Assembly: GCA_028551475.1 (NCBI GenBank) | Contig: CM052356.1 | Span: forward strand, 14,721,884 to 14,785,883 | DNA: 64,000 nt | DNA from: Casuarina equisetifolia | Taxonomy: Eukaryota > Streptophyta > Magnoliopsida > Fagales > Casuarinaceae | Reading direction: 5' to 3' | Part shown: one piece after another, positions 13,571-25,265 of the stretch | How positions within the stretch are numbered: position 1 is the stretch's first letter | How the letters are laid out: every line of letters begins with the position of its first letter | Made by a program: the position numbers and the translations under genes | The notes under the pieces: model-generated | The model's database searches: none | Seen by the model: the letters and a program-made list of their open reading frames with translations, nothing else | What the model was told of the DNA's origin: nothing

Positions 13571-14916
13571 AGGGAGAGAGAAGGAGGAAGAAAGGAAATC
13601 ACAATTCATGAAGTCAAGGAAGCAGGCAAGACATTTTTCTTTCTCCACATGAACACATCGTATTCTAGATATGGTTACAAAGTAATGGTAGATATAAGAT
13701 GAAAAAGTAGGGAAAATGTCAAAGCTAGAAACTGGGTTCCCCACAATCACGCAGTATACTTCCAGTGTGGGCAATTAGAGAAGAAAAGAAGCAAACTCGT
13801 CACCAACAAAGATCCAAGGTCGACTTGTATACCTTGAGCGGAGGATTGTCAGGAGCCAATGCCTCTGCAACAAACTGTGGTCCAAGAGCCGAACCTCCGA
13901 TCCCCACAGAAAGCACTTGAGTAAAGCGTCCCTCTGGAGAAGATGGGGGCTTAATCTGCAATTTTGATCAAACAACAGATCATGCAAGCTGGCAAAATTA
14001 GACCATTACTGAGAAAAAATGCAGAAAGTACTGAGGGGGATCCCCATCCCAAAATTCAAATTTTAGCACGCACTTTAAATCCATGCCTGGCAATACATAT
14101 CTTAAACCTAAGAAACCGTATTGAAATGGGAGTATAGTTCCATTCAACATATCCATATCATTCATTCAGACTTCTCCTTTTATTTTTTTGGTTTATTTGG
14201 GTTTACAAGAGAAACTCTATCCTGTTACTTAATCTGGAAGGGGAAAATAATGTCGCACTCGAGTTTTCTCTCCTCATCTACCATTCATTCAAAGTCAACT
14301 TCAAAAATCGACGACTAGAAAAGAACAAAAAGAAGGGACTAGTGAAAGTGAAACTGACCTTACCGCTGACGACGTCATCCGCAAACTTGCAAACGGCGTC
14401 AAGAGTTTTCTCAATCTGCGACCTCAAGAAGGAGTTGGGCGCGAGCGTGGGATTCCTTAGCCAGTAGTGGCCGACCATTCGACCCTCGTCAGGGTTCGCA
14501 ATTGCGCCCTTCTCCAGCTCCTCCATGGCCCGGAACGCGGCCTGGAACCTAGGTTCCATCTCAGCCACGAACTCGTCTGTGAAACCGACACGGCTCACAT
14601 CCAGGTATAGCCCCAGCTCCTTGTGCTGGTACAGCCATTCCACATACCTCGACCACAGGGCATGCGGGTCTTTCTGCAACAACGCCTTCTTTGTCCCCTT
14701 CTCTTCCTCCGGAACCCCGTGGTCGGTCTTCGACAACTCGGTAGGAACCTCCCGAGCCACGGACCGAGTCACGGCGAGACTGAGGCTCCGATCTGCGACC
14801 GTGGAGCGCGCGGGGAATGCGACCAAGTCCTTGCGGAGTGAGTTGGCGGGTTTGAGGAGGCGCGATTGGGGCTTGAGAGATGGGGAAGAGGAACAAATGC
14901 CAGAGATCGAAGCCAT
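8424..14916 (-). CDS. PGI1: Glucose-6-phosphate isomerase, plastid form
   Basis: PGI1 interconverts glucose 6-phosphate and fructose 6-phosphate in the plastid stroma, feeding carbon from the Calvin cycle into starch. Fourteen exons: 14359-14916, 13833-13955, 13053-13151, 12863-12947, 11958-12101, 11813-11878, 10864-10932, 10658-10765, 9913-9965, 9684-9822, 9363-9519, 9158-9236, 8663-8729 and 8424-8558. The product would be 626 residues, close to the 613 I recall for Arabidopsis PGI1. The N-terminus (about 48 residues, Ser/Arg-rich, few acids) is a transit peptide. The family signature [15 protein letters not shown] is present with Arg about 321. Likely catalytic His about 434 lies in GSTDQHAY and Lys about 539 in PGVEAGKK. 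Exon 4 is 85 bp where 84 would keep the frame: five A on the coding strand (12900-12904) replace the expected four. All other joins are in phase, so this is either an assembly error or a recent frameshift. Confidence 0.95.
8771..8909. repeat. Three-copy short repeat in PGI1 intron 12
   Basis: The motif CCTTCGTAAAGG occurs three times at about 60-bp spacing (near 8771, 8828 and 8892), with partial similarity between the copies. It lies wholly in the intron between exons 12 and 13. It looks like a small degenerate minisatellite; no function is suggested by the sequence. Confidence 0.7.
13486..13590. repeat. (GA)n microsatellite in PGI1 intron 2
   Basis: A pure GA dinucleotide run of about 60 bp (13501-13560) is flanked by imperfect GGGAGA units. 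It lies in the intron between PGI1 exons 2 and 3. Long reading frames across it on both strands are artefacts of the repeat. Confidence 0.95.
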
Positions 14917-15752
14917 TGGGAATCACAGCAAGCGTTGATGACGAGCTGAGATGTGTTTGATCAGCGCAACCACTACTACTCCATACCGGGCTTCCTTCGA
15001 TTTTTCTGTTTCTAACCGGTGATGGTTTCAGTGTGCTTGTTTGTATTTAAGTTCTGGCTTCCATACTTCGCACATTGATTGGTTGGTGTTTTCTATCAGG
15101 TTGACTAGAATGAACCTGTGCACGTTCCAATTTTACAACACTGCCCCGGATATTCCTCCACCTACTCTGTTTTCTTCCGTGCTCCCCCGTTACCCTGAAA
15201 AAGTGCTTCTACATTCCAATTTGGGCGGAGACAACAATGGTCTGTTGCCGCGCCGCCCGATAATATACAGCCACGTGGAAGAGAAAAATCATACTGAACT
15301 TACTCAGATCAAAACGTGGACACCTAGACTTAACTGGGGCTAGCGCACACGTGCTTTCAACTTACTTTCTATCTTTTTTTTCGTTGTCTAAGTAATTTCT
15401 AGGGGGGAAAGAAAAGATATGATATGATATGATATGGTGTACCAGTTATATTCTAGAAGTTGTTGACTTTCAGATGGACACTCACCAGGCTCCTAACTTG
15501 TTTTCGTTTACTACTTTTCCCTGCCTGTGGTAACAAGTAAAGATAATCCATAAAATCTTGTCTCGACTTGTTTGGATCCTTCAAATTTCATTCCAAATTC
15601 ATTTTTCTATTTTCATTCAAATGTGTATATATATATATATATATATTATGGTTTCTTATTGTTTGGATCCTTCAACCTTTTTGGTTGAAAAAACATGTTT
15701 CATTCCAAATTCATTTTTTCTATTTTCATTAAAAAGCAAAAAGGTTGAGAAC
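14917..15752. promoter_or_regulatory. PGI1 upstream region with G-box
   Basis: This is the promoter side of PGI1 (minus strand). A perfect palindromic G-box CACGTG sits at 15272-15277, about 355 bp upstream of the start codon, with a second ACGTG core near 15347. G-boxes are common in light-regulated plastid genes, which would suit PGI1, but their use here is inference. Farther out, a segment of about 50 bp beginning GTTTGGATCC is duplicated (about 15570-15618 and 15660-15730) around a short (TA)n run. No coding sequence is seen. Confidence 0.45.
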
Positions 15753-16730
15753 TTACCTCTCATCCTCTTCAACAACAAAAGGCGTGACACATAGATGAAT
15801 AACCTGTTTCTCGGCTTCATCCGATGATAAGGTCACCGTTGCGTTCCTTCTTGACCTGTTAACATTCTTAATATCTCTCGTTTTAAGGTTAGGACAATTC
15901 ATCCTAATATGTCCTTGCATTTTACACCCATCGCAGCATATGTCCTTTTTTGGTTCAGTTATTTCTTTTCTTTTGGCATGTCCATTTCTATTTCTATCCT
16001 TTCTACATAATTTCCTAAATTTTCGTTCAAGCATGGCAGCAAACTCATCATCTGAATTGTCCATGCTCTTCTCATCATCCCGGCTGCTGGGTTCAAAAGC
16101 TAAATTCTTTTTCTGTGTCACTTCTTCCCTTCTAAGCATTTGGTACTCATAGGCTTTTAAGGACCATAGAAGTTCATCTAATGATAGCTTATGTAAGTCC
16201 CTAGCTTCCATTATTGCTATTCTTTTTGCATCCCAAGTTTCCGGAAGACAGTCTAGGATTTTCATCACTTTTCGGAAATTTTGGTACTCGCTTCCTAGGA
16301 GCTGAAGTTCAGACACTATTTTGGTAAACCTGGAGAACATTTCAGTAATGTTCTCCTTTGGTTCCATCCTAAACATTTCATAGTCTTGTTCCAACATATC
16401 AATCTTATATTGCTTAACCTTTTCTTCAATACCTCCGTAAACAGCCTCTAATTTGTTCCAAATAGCTCGTGCCGTGTCACAAGATGATATTTTTGAGTAC
16501 TGAGTAGCACTCAACAGCCTCTAATTTTTATTCATTCTAGTTTTCTCTTCTACGGTCCAGGTTTCTACGTCTCCTTTTGGGACTTTTATCCCTTCCTTTA
16601 AAATCTTCCAAGAATCAAGGTCTTGGCCGATCATAAAGGTTCTCATCACGGACTTCCAATGTCCATAATTTTCCACATTAAACCTAGGGGGTTTGTTCAT
16701 ACCTATAAACATAATACTGCCGGTTGCCAT
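15753..16730 (-). mobile_element. Copia-type LTR element remnant, gag only
   Basis: Minus-strand sequence encodes a Copia-type gag: an N-terminal DUF4219-like start (YGHWKSVMRTFM), a UBN2-like core and a CCHC zinc knuckle (CDGCKMQGHIRMNCP). The usual pol part is absent to the left, so this is a broken fragment with about one visible interruption in addition to the lost pol. No pair of LTRs could be assigned. It is a fossil lying just upstream of the PGI1 promoter. Confidence 0.8.
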
Positions 16731-17341
16731 GGATCCTGAGGGCTGTGCTGTAATAAACCTCTAAAACAGAGTACCTGCTACCACTAGTTGGAAGTAAAAA
16801 GTGACTTTCTTTCTGGTTGTTTTTGAATGAGATACACGTGTGTTTACCACAATCTCACGGCACAATCAAGTTAGCAGAAAGACAGCAGGCAAGCAATTTT
16901 CCTAATGCACAGCAAGTTTACTTCTTGATGAATCAGTATATACTTTCACAAGATCACGCAGCAAATATAACACCCACAGCAAGAAAATTAAACTGTAAAA
17001 GCAAGAGGAGAACACGATCTTTCAAAGCTGTTCGGCCACACGATCAAGATAACCTGTGTCTACTAGACGGTAAATACTCTTCTCCACACAGAATCTTTGA
17101 TTCCAGAGTGAGAGAACAGATTAGGTTCCAAAACGAAATCCGAGATTTACCAAAGTTTGACACAGATCTCTTACAGAATGGCAACAATTTCTATCCAATA
17201 GTAATAACACACAAGCAATAGGAATAGAAATACCAAGTAAAAGATCAACTTTTGAAAGCTTTGAAGAAGTAGAATGTTTCTTGTGGCCCCCGAAAACACC
17301 AAGTAAAAGATGATTCCTGAAAGCTTTGAAGAACTAGAATG
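16731..17341. other. Probable 5' leader of the gag remnant, with a short tandem repeat
   Basis: No host gene is seen. The stretch lies upstream of the gag remnant on its strand and probably belongs to its leader or LTR. A segment of about 50 bp containing AAAGCTTTGAAGAA is repeated at about 17233-17283 and 17299-17346. A weaker third copy follows the TRIM insertion near 17945-18000, so the TRIM landed inside this older repeated sequence. Confidence 0.4.
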
Positions 17342-17346
17342 TTTCT

Positions 17347-17923
17347 TATTAGAAATTGAAAGGGCCCAACTAAAACACAGAACTGTGCAATAGTGGGTTG
17401 CTAGCGGACACTTATAAGGTCAGGCTCTCTTGTCACCTTACCTAATGTGGGACTGGATATTTTAATTCTCCAACACTCCCCCGCAGTCTCACGTTGGGCG
17501 CGGTGAGAGGTGGGACCAGTCTAGAGGGACCACACCAAGGTAGGCAGGACACAGGGCTGGCTCTGATACCATATTAGAAATTGAAGGGCCCAATTAAAAC
17601 ACAGAACTGTGCAATAGTGGGTTGCTAGCGGAAGCTTATAAGGTCAGGCTCTCCTGTCGCCTTACCCAATGTGGGACTGGATATTTTAATCCTCCAATAC
17701 TCCCCCGCAGTCTCACGTTGGGCGCGGTGAGAGGTAGGACCAGTCTAGAGGGACCACACCAAGGTAGGCAGGACACAGGGCTGGCTTCGATACCATATTA
17801 GAAACTGAAGGGCCCATCTAAAACACAGAACTGTGCAATAGTGGGTTGCTAGCGGACGCTTATAAGGTCAGGCTTTCCTGTCGCCTTACCCAATGTGGGA
17901 CTGGATATTTTAATCCTCCAACA
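17347..17923 (-). mobile_element. Tandem TRIM element: LTR-internal-LTR-internal-LTR
   Basis: Three LTR copies (17347-17475, 17572-17699 and 17796-17923; 128-129 bp) alternate with two internal domains of 96 bp (17476-17571 and 17700-17795). Read on the minus strand, the LTR runs from TGTTGGAG to CTAATA. It is followed at once by the primer-binding site TGGTATCAGAGCC, complementary to the initiator tRNA-Met 3' end, and the internal part ends in the purine tract GCGGGGGAG next to the following LTR. The five bases TTTCT occur on both outer sides (17342-17346 and 17924-17928) as a target duplication. The internal domains differ at about three of 96 positions, so the array is young. It has no coding capacity, as expected of TRIMs, and must have moved with enzymes from other elements. 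Confidence 0.9.
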
Positions 17924-18118
17924 TTTCTGATAGTTCTCACAAATACTGAGTGAAAAAGGAACGATTGTCGAAAGCTTTCAGGAAGTTGGAAAGTTTGTCG
18001 CAGTCTGGGCAAATTGTTACCGTTGGAGCCCTTTTAAAGCTAAGCGGTGCCCTTTTCCCTTTGTCGCTCCACGCTGTCATCCAACGGTCTTATTTTTCAT
18101 TTAAAGGCTACAGAGCTT
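17924..18118. other. Sequence between TRIM array and Copia element
   Basis: About 195 bp with no gene. It starts with the TRIM target duplication TTTCT, continues the older repeated sequence seen left of the TRIM, and ends where the Copia 3' LTR begins. Confidence 0.5.
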
Positions 18119-18844
18119 TGTTAGAAAATTTCGTCTCAAATGAAACTCTTTTACAGGATCTAAGCATTGATCATGGAGAAATAATGGGTTTAATATGCAT
18201 AACATAAATAGATCAAAAGACATACCATATTTTTCCATTTGCGCCGCCATTTTTGAACTAAGTCTTCCACTCTATTCTCTCAAAATACTGGCTTGATGAA
18301 ATAGCCAAAAGTTGCTGCGTGAAAAGATTAGGGAGAAGGCGATAACAATGACTGCGTAAAAGTCCTTTTTATTTACCCGCATGAATAAACAGTTTCTTGG
18401 TGTGTGTGAGTCGTGGGTTATTAGTGAGTTGTGTGCTTAGTGTTTTATGGGAGAGAGGGCATGATGGATGAGGTGGCGAAACCGCCCTAAGGGGCAGTTT
18501 CCCACGACTAAACGCAATAAAACATATTTCATTGTTATCTCCAAAATATCTCCCTTTAGCAACATTAAATATATTAAATATATATATATAAACGGAGAGC
18601 TAGAGGGGGGACTTAGCCAATTAATAAAATGTTCATACAAATAGCCTTACTCATCAAAGTCTATTAGATGAACAACGGCCCACACCAGCCAGTACCATAT
18701 ATGCAAAAAAGGGGAATATATGTACAATATTTGTACAATTAAATGGACCAATAAAATCATATTGCATTGCCACGATAGGGAATGATCATTTATGCATCAA
18801 TTGATATAAGCCCACATTACATGGACTCATACAATGAGCCAACA
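18119..18844 (-). repeat. 3' LTR of the 18-25 kb Copia element
   Basis: On the minus strand it begins TGTTGGCTCATTG after the polypurine tract and ends CTAACA, giving short inverted ends. Length is 726 bp. Its last 147 bp (18119-18265) match the surviving part of the 5' LTR. Confidence 0.85.
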
Positions 18845-19650
18845 ATCTCCCACTTGGGCTATAGCAATGATCATAAAAACAAATAATACTACTAGTAGAT
18901 TTTATATATATGAAAATAATTTTAAAAATATTTTATGATGGTCTAGAAAATTCAGAAACATCCCTTATTGCCGATCTTGTCACATAAAGTTCAAACTCAA
19001 AGATAATAGTGATTATTATGCCATTTAGAGACACAACTCCCAAGATAGTCACAAGAGTCCTCTACTTTACAAACATAGATCTTATATGGTAGTGTGGTGG
19101 ACAAGTAACATCACAAAAGAAATGTAGTGTTACCCTCCTATCAGTCCCATTCTCCTAATGACCAATGTCACCGACAAAACCGTCATAGGGGAATATCACT
19201 TCAAATGACAAATGTCATCGACAAATCGTCCTAGAAGGACATCCCCAAGGTGACAAGATGTCATCGACAAAACGTCCCAAGAGAATATAAAATGTCTTGT
19301 GTAAGACACTCGAGTACATAAATATTTATGTGTGCTACAAGATATTATAATATGACCACAATAATGTATCTTGGCCAAATGCTTAAGGTCGCACCTCCCT
19401 TAAGACTTCATAACCTGTCTTAAACAAGCACATATGTGTCTCACAAGTTTATGAAAATTAAACAATAGACAGGTAACTAAGATATACATGCATCAATCAA
19501 AGTTTCATAACAATAAACAAAAAAAAAAAAAAATGCTACAATGATACATAACAATGAAGTGGGCATCAGCTCCTACTGAACAAAAGTGTTCAACAAATAT
19601 CAATAGCTCCCACTGAGCAAAATCATTAAAATAGAGAGCATAAGCTCCCA
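18845..19650 (-). repeat. 3' untranslated part of the Copia element with two small repeat families
   Basis: Between the end of RNase H and the 3' LTR are two degenerate repeat sets. Near 19158-19290 a unit of about 45-50 bp with core ATGTCATCGACAAA recurs three times. Near 19568, 19606 and 19646 the plus-strand motif AGCTCCCACTGAACAAA recurs three times; on the element strand this gives a purine-rich AGTGGGAGCT resembling the polypurine tract (AAGTGGGAGAT) that precedes the 3' LTR. Confidence 0.6.
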
Positions 19651-22600
19651 CTAAACAAAGGCATCAAATGAAGAACAAAGACCCATGCGATCAACGTGCT
19701 TTTGCAATACAGAAGGACTTAATCCTTTAGTAAGTGGGTCAGCTACCATGACATTTGTTCCAATGTGTTCCACTGTAACTTCACCATTCTTTACCCTCTC
19801 TTTAATTGTCAAAAATTTGATCTCTATGTGCTTGGCCCCTTTGATATTTCTATTGTCGTTGATGAATGACACAGCAGCAGAATTATCACAATATAATTGA
19901 ACGGGCCTTTCAATAAAATCAAGGTCAGTCAACAATTTTATAAGATTTTTTAACCAAATGGCTTGAACAGCCGCACCATAACAAGCCACAAACTCTGCAT
20001 GCATGGTGGAGGATGTAATCAATGTTTGTTTAATGCTTTTCCATGACACTACTCCACCTGCCATAATGAAAACATAATCTGATGTGGATTTCAAATCATC
20101 CTTATCGCCTACAAAATCTGCATCTGAATACCTAACAAGCTCCAAATCATCCACATGTCTATAAGTTAACATATAATTCCTTGTTCCATTCAAGTATCTC
20201 ATAACCTTCTTGGCAGCAACCCAATGATCATGATCAGGGTTAGATTGAAATCTGCTAAGAACTCCAGTGGCAAAAGCAATATCAGGTATTGTGCAAACTT
20301 GTGCATACATGAAGCTACCTACTGCACTGGCATATGGTATTTTCTTCATAGTTTCCTTATCAACTTCACTTTGAGGACATTGTAATTTATTTAGTTTGTC
20401 ACTTCTAAGTATTAGTGCACTTCCAGGTTTACAATCTTGCATGTTAAACCTTGCTAATACTCGATCAATATATGCCATCTGAGAAAGACCTAACAGTCGA
20501 CGTGAACGATCTCTGTGGATCTCAATCTCGAGAACAAAGGAAGCTTCACCAAGGTCTTTCATATCAAACTGAGAAGACAATAATGTCTTAGTTTCTCGAA
20601 GTAACCTCATATCCTTACATGCCAACAATATGTCATCAACATAAAGAATTAACAAAATTGGGGTACTCCCACTGAACTTGGTATATATGCAACGATCCAT
20701 TAAGTTCTCAACAAAGCCACACGAAGTGATAAAGCTATCAAATTTCAAGTACCATTGCCTCGAGGCTTGCTTAAGGCCATAAATAGATTTCTTTAGGTTA
20801 CAAACAAATTTACTGGCATTATCTTTCACAAAACCCTCAGGTTGTTCCATATATACTTCTTTATCTAAGACTCCATTTAAAAAGGCAGTCTTAACATCCA
20901 TCTGGTGCAGTTCCATATCAAAATGAGCCACTAGTGCCATAATAATCCTAAATGAGTCTTTAGAGGATATTGGCGAAAAAGTTTCATCATAATCAACTCC
21001 ATTTTTCTGTGTGAATCCCTTAGCTACCAATCTAGCCTTAAATCTATCTATCTTTCCAGTAGAATCTTTCTTTGTTTTAAACACCCATTTGCAACCAACA
21101 GGCTTGCATCCTTCAGGTCGCTCAACTAAATCCCAAACTTCATTATGCTTCATGGACTGCATTTCATCTTTCATAGTATTAAACCAAAATTCTGATTGTG
21201 GACTTGAAATAGCCTCGGAGTAAGTCACTGGATCCTGTACAATCCCAATGTCATAATCATGTTCACCAAGATATACCTCATAGTCAGGGTGGATAGCTGA
21301 TCTCCTCTCTCTAGTAGATCTTCGAACTGGCGGAGTAATAGTATTTTGATCTTGAGCTTGCATTTCCACAACTAGAACTCCATTAGTATCATGTTCTTGC
21401 ACATCTGAATGTACTAGAATTGGTTCAACAGGTTGCATGCTCAATGAAGTAAAAGGATCAGCTTCAACACCCACATAGGTAATGCCTCCGCGCTCTGAGA
21501 TTTGTGAACATTCAGCTTTTTCTGCAACATCAAGCTCTAAGAACTTAGCTGTTTGCGAATCCACAATTCTAGAACCTCCACCAGGGTTATAGAATCGATA
21601 GCCCTTGGAGTGCTCTGGGTAGGACACAAAATAACATCTGGTGGTTCGTGGATCTAACTTTCCTAGAGTCAGATTATACAATTTCACCTCCGCTGGGCAT
21701 CCCCAAACTTTAATATGGTTCAAACTAGGCTTGCGTCCCTTAAACAACTCAAACGGAGTCAGTTGAACTGCTTTAGTAGGAACGCGATTAAGAATATACA
21801 TAAAAGTCTTTAAGGCTTCTCCCCATAAAAAATTGGGGTAGATTACTCCCACTCATCATGCTTCTAACCATATCCATCAAAGTTCTATTTCACCTCTCAG
21901 CGACACCATTCTGTTCTGGGCTTCCTGGCATAGTGAATTGAGCTATTATGCCAAAATCTTGTAAATACTGAGCAAATGGTCCCTTATGTTGTCCTGTGTC
22001 ACCATGTCTCCTATAGTATTCTCCACCTCGATCAGATCTCACAATCTTTATATTCTTTCCCAACTGTTTCTCAACTTCAACCTTAAATTCCTTAAACTTC
22101 TCAAGGGATTCTAATTTCTCTTTGATCAAATACACATATCCATAACGTGAGAAATCATCTATAAAGGTAATGAAATAAACATCACCTTGTAGTGTTGGTC
22201 TATACGGACCACTTATATCAGTGTGTATCACACCCAACAAATCAGAACAGTGAACTGCAGTCTTTTTCTTTGTCTTAGTTAGGTTACCTCTACAACAATC
22301 CACACAAGTTTCCAAATCCTCATTAAGAGTGGGCAAAATTCCTACTTTTATCAACCTTTGTATTCTCTCTTTTGAAATGTGGCAAAGTCTCTTATGCCAT
22401 AATGTATATGATTGCTCTTTAGACATCACCCTCTTAGGGACATTACGTTCATGATTCATCGTAACATAGATCTCATGTGGGGATAAACAAAGCTTATATA
22501 AACCATGATTTAAAGTGCAACAACCAACAAGGTTTGAATCAAAACATACATTAACAACGGAGTTTTTAACTTCAAAAGAATACCCTAATTTGTCTAACAA

Positions 22601-23845
22601 AGAAATTGAAACTAGATTCTGTCTAAAGGACGGTACATAAAAGGTGTTATATAAAGTCATCCTAAAACCAGTCTCTAAAAGCAAGGTGACATCTCCAACG
22701 AACTCCACATCAACCTTCATGTTATTCCCCACAAAGAGATACTTCTCATCCTAACTTGGGCTCCTCTGGTTTACGAATCCCTGAATGGTAAATGTTACAT
22801 GGTTAGTGGCACCTATATCTAACCACCAAGAACTAGAGGGTGTTTCTATCATATGAGACTCACAAACATAAGCTAAAGAGCAATTACCTCCATCTGGGCA
22901 CTTTCCCTTGCTCTTCCTAAGCCTAGGACAATCAGGTTTCTTATGCCCCTTTACCATGTAATAAAAACATACGATCTCATTTGGCTTGACCCCAGCAGCC
23001 ATTTGAGACCTCCTTGTCCCAGCAACATTGCCCTGAGGGGCTACTTCACGGAAAGCTGACCGAGCCTTTCTAGGGTCTCTATTACGTTGAGGTTTGAATT
23101 TCCTGTTTCTACTAGAACTAGTTCCCTGAGTATACAAGGCAACTCGACTTTTATTAGCTCTTAACTGCTTCTCTTCAACCATCACTTGAGCTAACAGCTC
23201 ATTAGTTGTCCACTGCTCATGCCGCATATGATAAGTTGTCTTAAGAAAAGCAAAGTCAGCAGGGAGGCTATTCAAAACCTTATGAATGATGATTGCATCA
23301 GAAAGGGGAACATCTGCCTTCTTGAGTTTGGCCTTATAGTCAATCACCTTCATGATATAATTCCTTACATGCATGGACCCATCATACTTAAGATCAAATA
23401 ACTCCTGCAGAAGCTCTCCAGCTAGAGCATTAATAGGCGGTGTATACTGTTTCTCCATTGCCTCAAGAAATTCCTTAGCAGAGCCATTGGTGGGTAAATC
23501 CGCTTGAAGGTGAACCTCAATTGTTCTTTGCATTGTCAATATACAAAACTCATTCTTTCTAGCCCAAGTGGCACACTTATTCCTATACTCTTCTGTGCTA
23601 GCCTCAGTAGGGTCCTTTGGTTTTTCAGTAGTGAGGACTGAATGTAGATCAGAAATCCACAAAGCGAAGTGAAGATCAGCCAACCATTTCTTGAAGTTCG
23701 ATCCAATCAAGATTTCTATAGTTACTGTGCAGTTGTTGACTGTGAAAGTTGTGTAATTCATAATACGTAACAGGAGCACACAGTGAGTAGATAAGAAGAG
23801 AGTTTCACAAGCATTATCATATAAACACCTGCGGGCAGTCGACAT
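19651..23845 (-). mobile_element. Internal coding region of the Copia element (gag, protease, integrase, RT, RNase H)
   Basis: Gag (UBN2-like) with a CCHC knuckle and a protease-like motif lies at about 22.8-23.8 kb. GAG-pre-integrase (LWHKRLCHISKERIQ) and the integrase core (DISGPY, FIDDFSRYGY, SPEQNGVAER) lie at about 21.9-22.7 kb. Reverse transcriptase ([21 protein letters not shown]) and RNase H ([12 protein letters not shown]) lie at about 19.65-21.8 kb. The reading is interrupted about two or three times, so the element is treated as a fossil. Protein similarity to Copia families is plain throughout. Confidence 0.9.
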
Positions 23846-24569
23846 GACATACCATCCAGAAACTTTCTACACAACAGCTGTCATAAGGAAGAACCAATCA
23901 TCACGATCCACCACCTGTGGGTGTATGGACTGTAAAGACTAACCCAAATCCAAGCATGCTAGTTGTGCAACATCCAATTCCTAACACATAATCACCTCCT
24001 GTGGGAGAATGAAACGTACTAGGATTGGACTCATCCACAGTACAGGAACGAAGTCTCATAACTCAATTAAATTATGCTACTGTGGTGGTCACAATCCAAT
24101 TGAATCACATAACCCCCGTGTACTTGGAAAAATCCCTCAAATGCACAAAACACAAACTCACCACCTAACCAGGGTGTGCCACTGTGATGGTCACAACTCA
24201 ATCAAGCTATGAGTTCGGTTTGTGCTGTGGGATACAACATACACTACTCACAATCCAAATGTGCAATTTTTTTTTTTTTAAAAGACGGACACTTGTCTCT
24301 AAATTTGCACTTAATTAACACCTTAAGTGTCATATAATTGTATGCTAGACTAAAACGGCCTAATATAACATTTAAATAAACAGATAACATTCAAAAGGCC
24401 ATAATTAATTTTTCAAACAGTTAATCATCACATGCTAGCATACAAGCATGGCATATAAAATTAATTAAACAATTTCGATCCAAATAATCATCAAACATAG
24501 ACAATTATTTAAAATAAATTGCAACAAAATATTCATATTAAAATTATAAAAATTTCTACGTAAAAAGGG

Positions 24570-25130
24570 GTCTCCGACGTGCCTTCACGCGCCTCCACGT
24601 TCCGCCGGAAGCGGCTGTCAGCCGGTACGGCCGGTTCAGCCGGTTCGGCTGAGTCAACTAGGCCAGTTCAGGCCGACTCGGCCGATTCGGGCCAACTCGG
24701 TCGATTCTGGCCGATATGGCCGGTTCGCCGTCAGGTCGGCCGGTTCTCCGGCCGATAGAGGTGTCGTTGGAATCGTCGGATCATTACCGACGTCCGACGC
24801 CACAAACGGCGAACTTTCGGTGCCCGCTGGCGGCCAGATCTGGATTAAACCAGACCCGGCCGAAATCGGGTAACTCGATTTCGCCGGTTCGGCATCCGTC
24901 CGGCCGGTCGAGATGCGGTTGAGATCTTCGGCGGATGATCTATCTCCGGTCACCTGTTCGGAGGTGAACGGTGGCTTCTGGCGGCCTGAACCGGTTTCGG
25001 GTTGGGTCGGGTCACGTGCAACCCGGTTGGAAAGCCACCGTTTCTGGTGGTTCTTGGCTTCGGCAGAATCAACACGCCGTGCTGGTTCCGAATCTAACCT
25101 CATCCGGTCCAAAGGACCACTGGTTTAGCT
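24570..25130 (-). repeat. GC-rich leader segment of the Copia element
   Basis: About 560 bp in the element's 5' leader are sharply GC-rich inside an AT-rich element. The left part (24600-24760) is built of degenerate copies of a roughly 10-bp unit like GGCCGGTTC. Long open frames on both strands across it follow from the base composition and are not considered genes. A separate imperfect repeat (core CTGTGGTGGTCACAA) lies farther along the leader near 24080-24200. Confidence 0.7.
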
Positions 25131-25265
25131 CAGATCGTATTTCGAAATTTTAGATTATTAAAAATACGAAAAACCCATTTTTAGATCGGTACCAAAACGT
25201 AATTTTGTTTCGATTTGGCTTGATTTGGCTCACCAAATCAATGCTATAATAAATCCGATACCAAT

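Noticed and set aside
13343-13774. Long frames on both strands through the GA repeat
   Set aside because: They are simple-repeat translation (Arg-Glu and Leu-Ser runs) inside a PGI1 intron.
17347-17923. Regular repeat units that could be mistaken for a CRISPR-like array or satellite
   Set aside because: The units contain LTR ends, primer sites and purine tracts and are bounded by a target duplication, which identifies a TRIM in a plant nucleus.
24654-25128. Long frames on both strands in the GC-rich Copia leader
   Set aside because: High GC removes stop codons. The products are Pro/Arg/Ser-rich low-complexity sequence without a domain, and the segment lies in an element leader.
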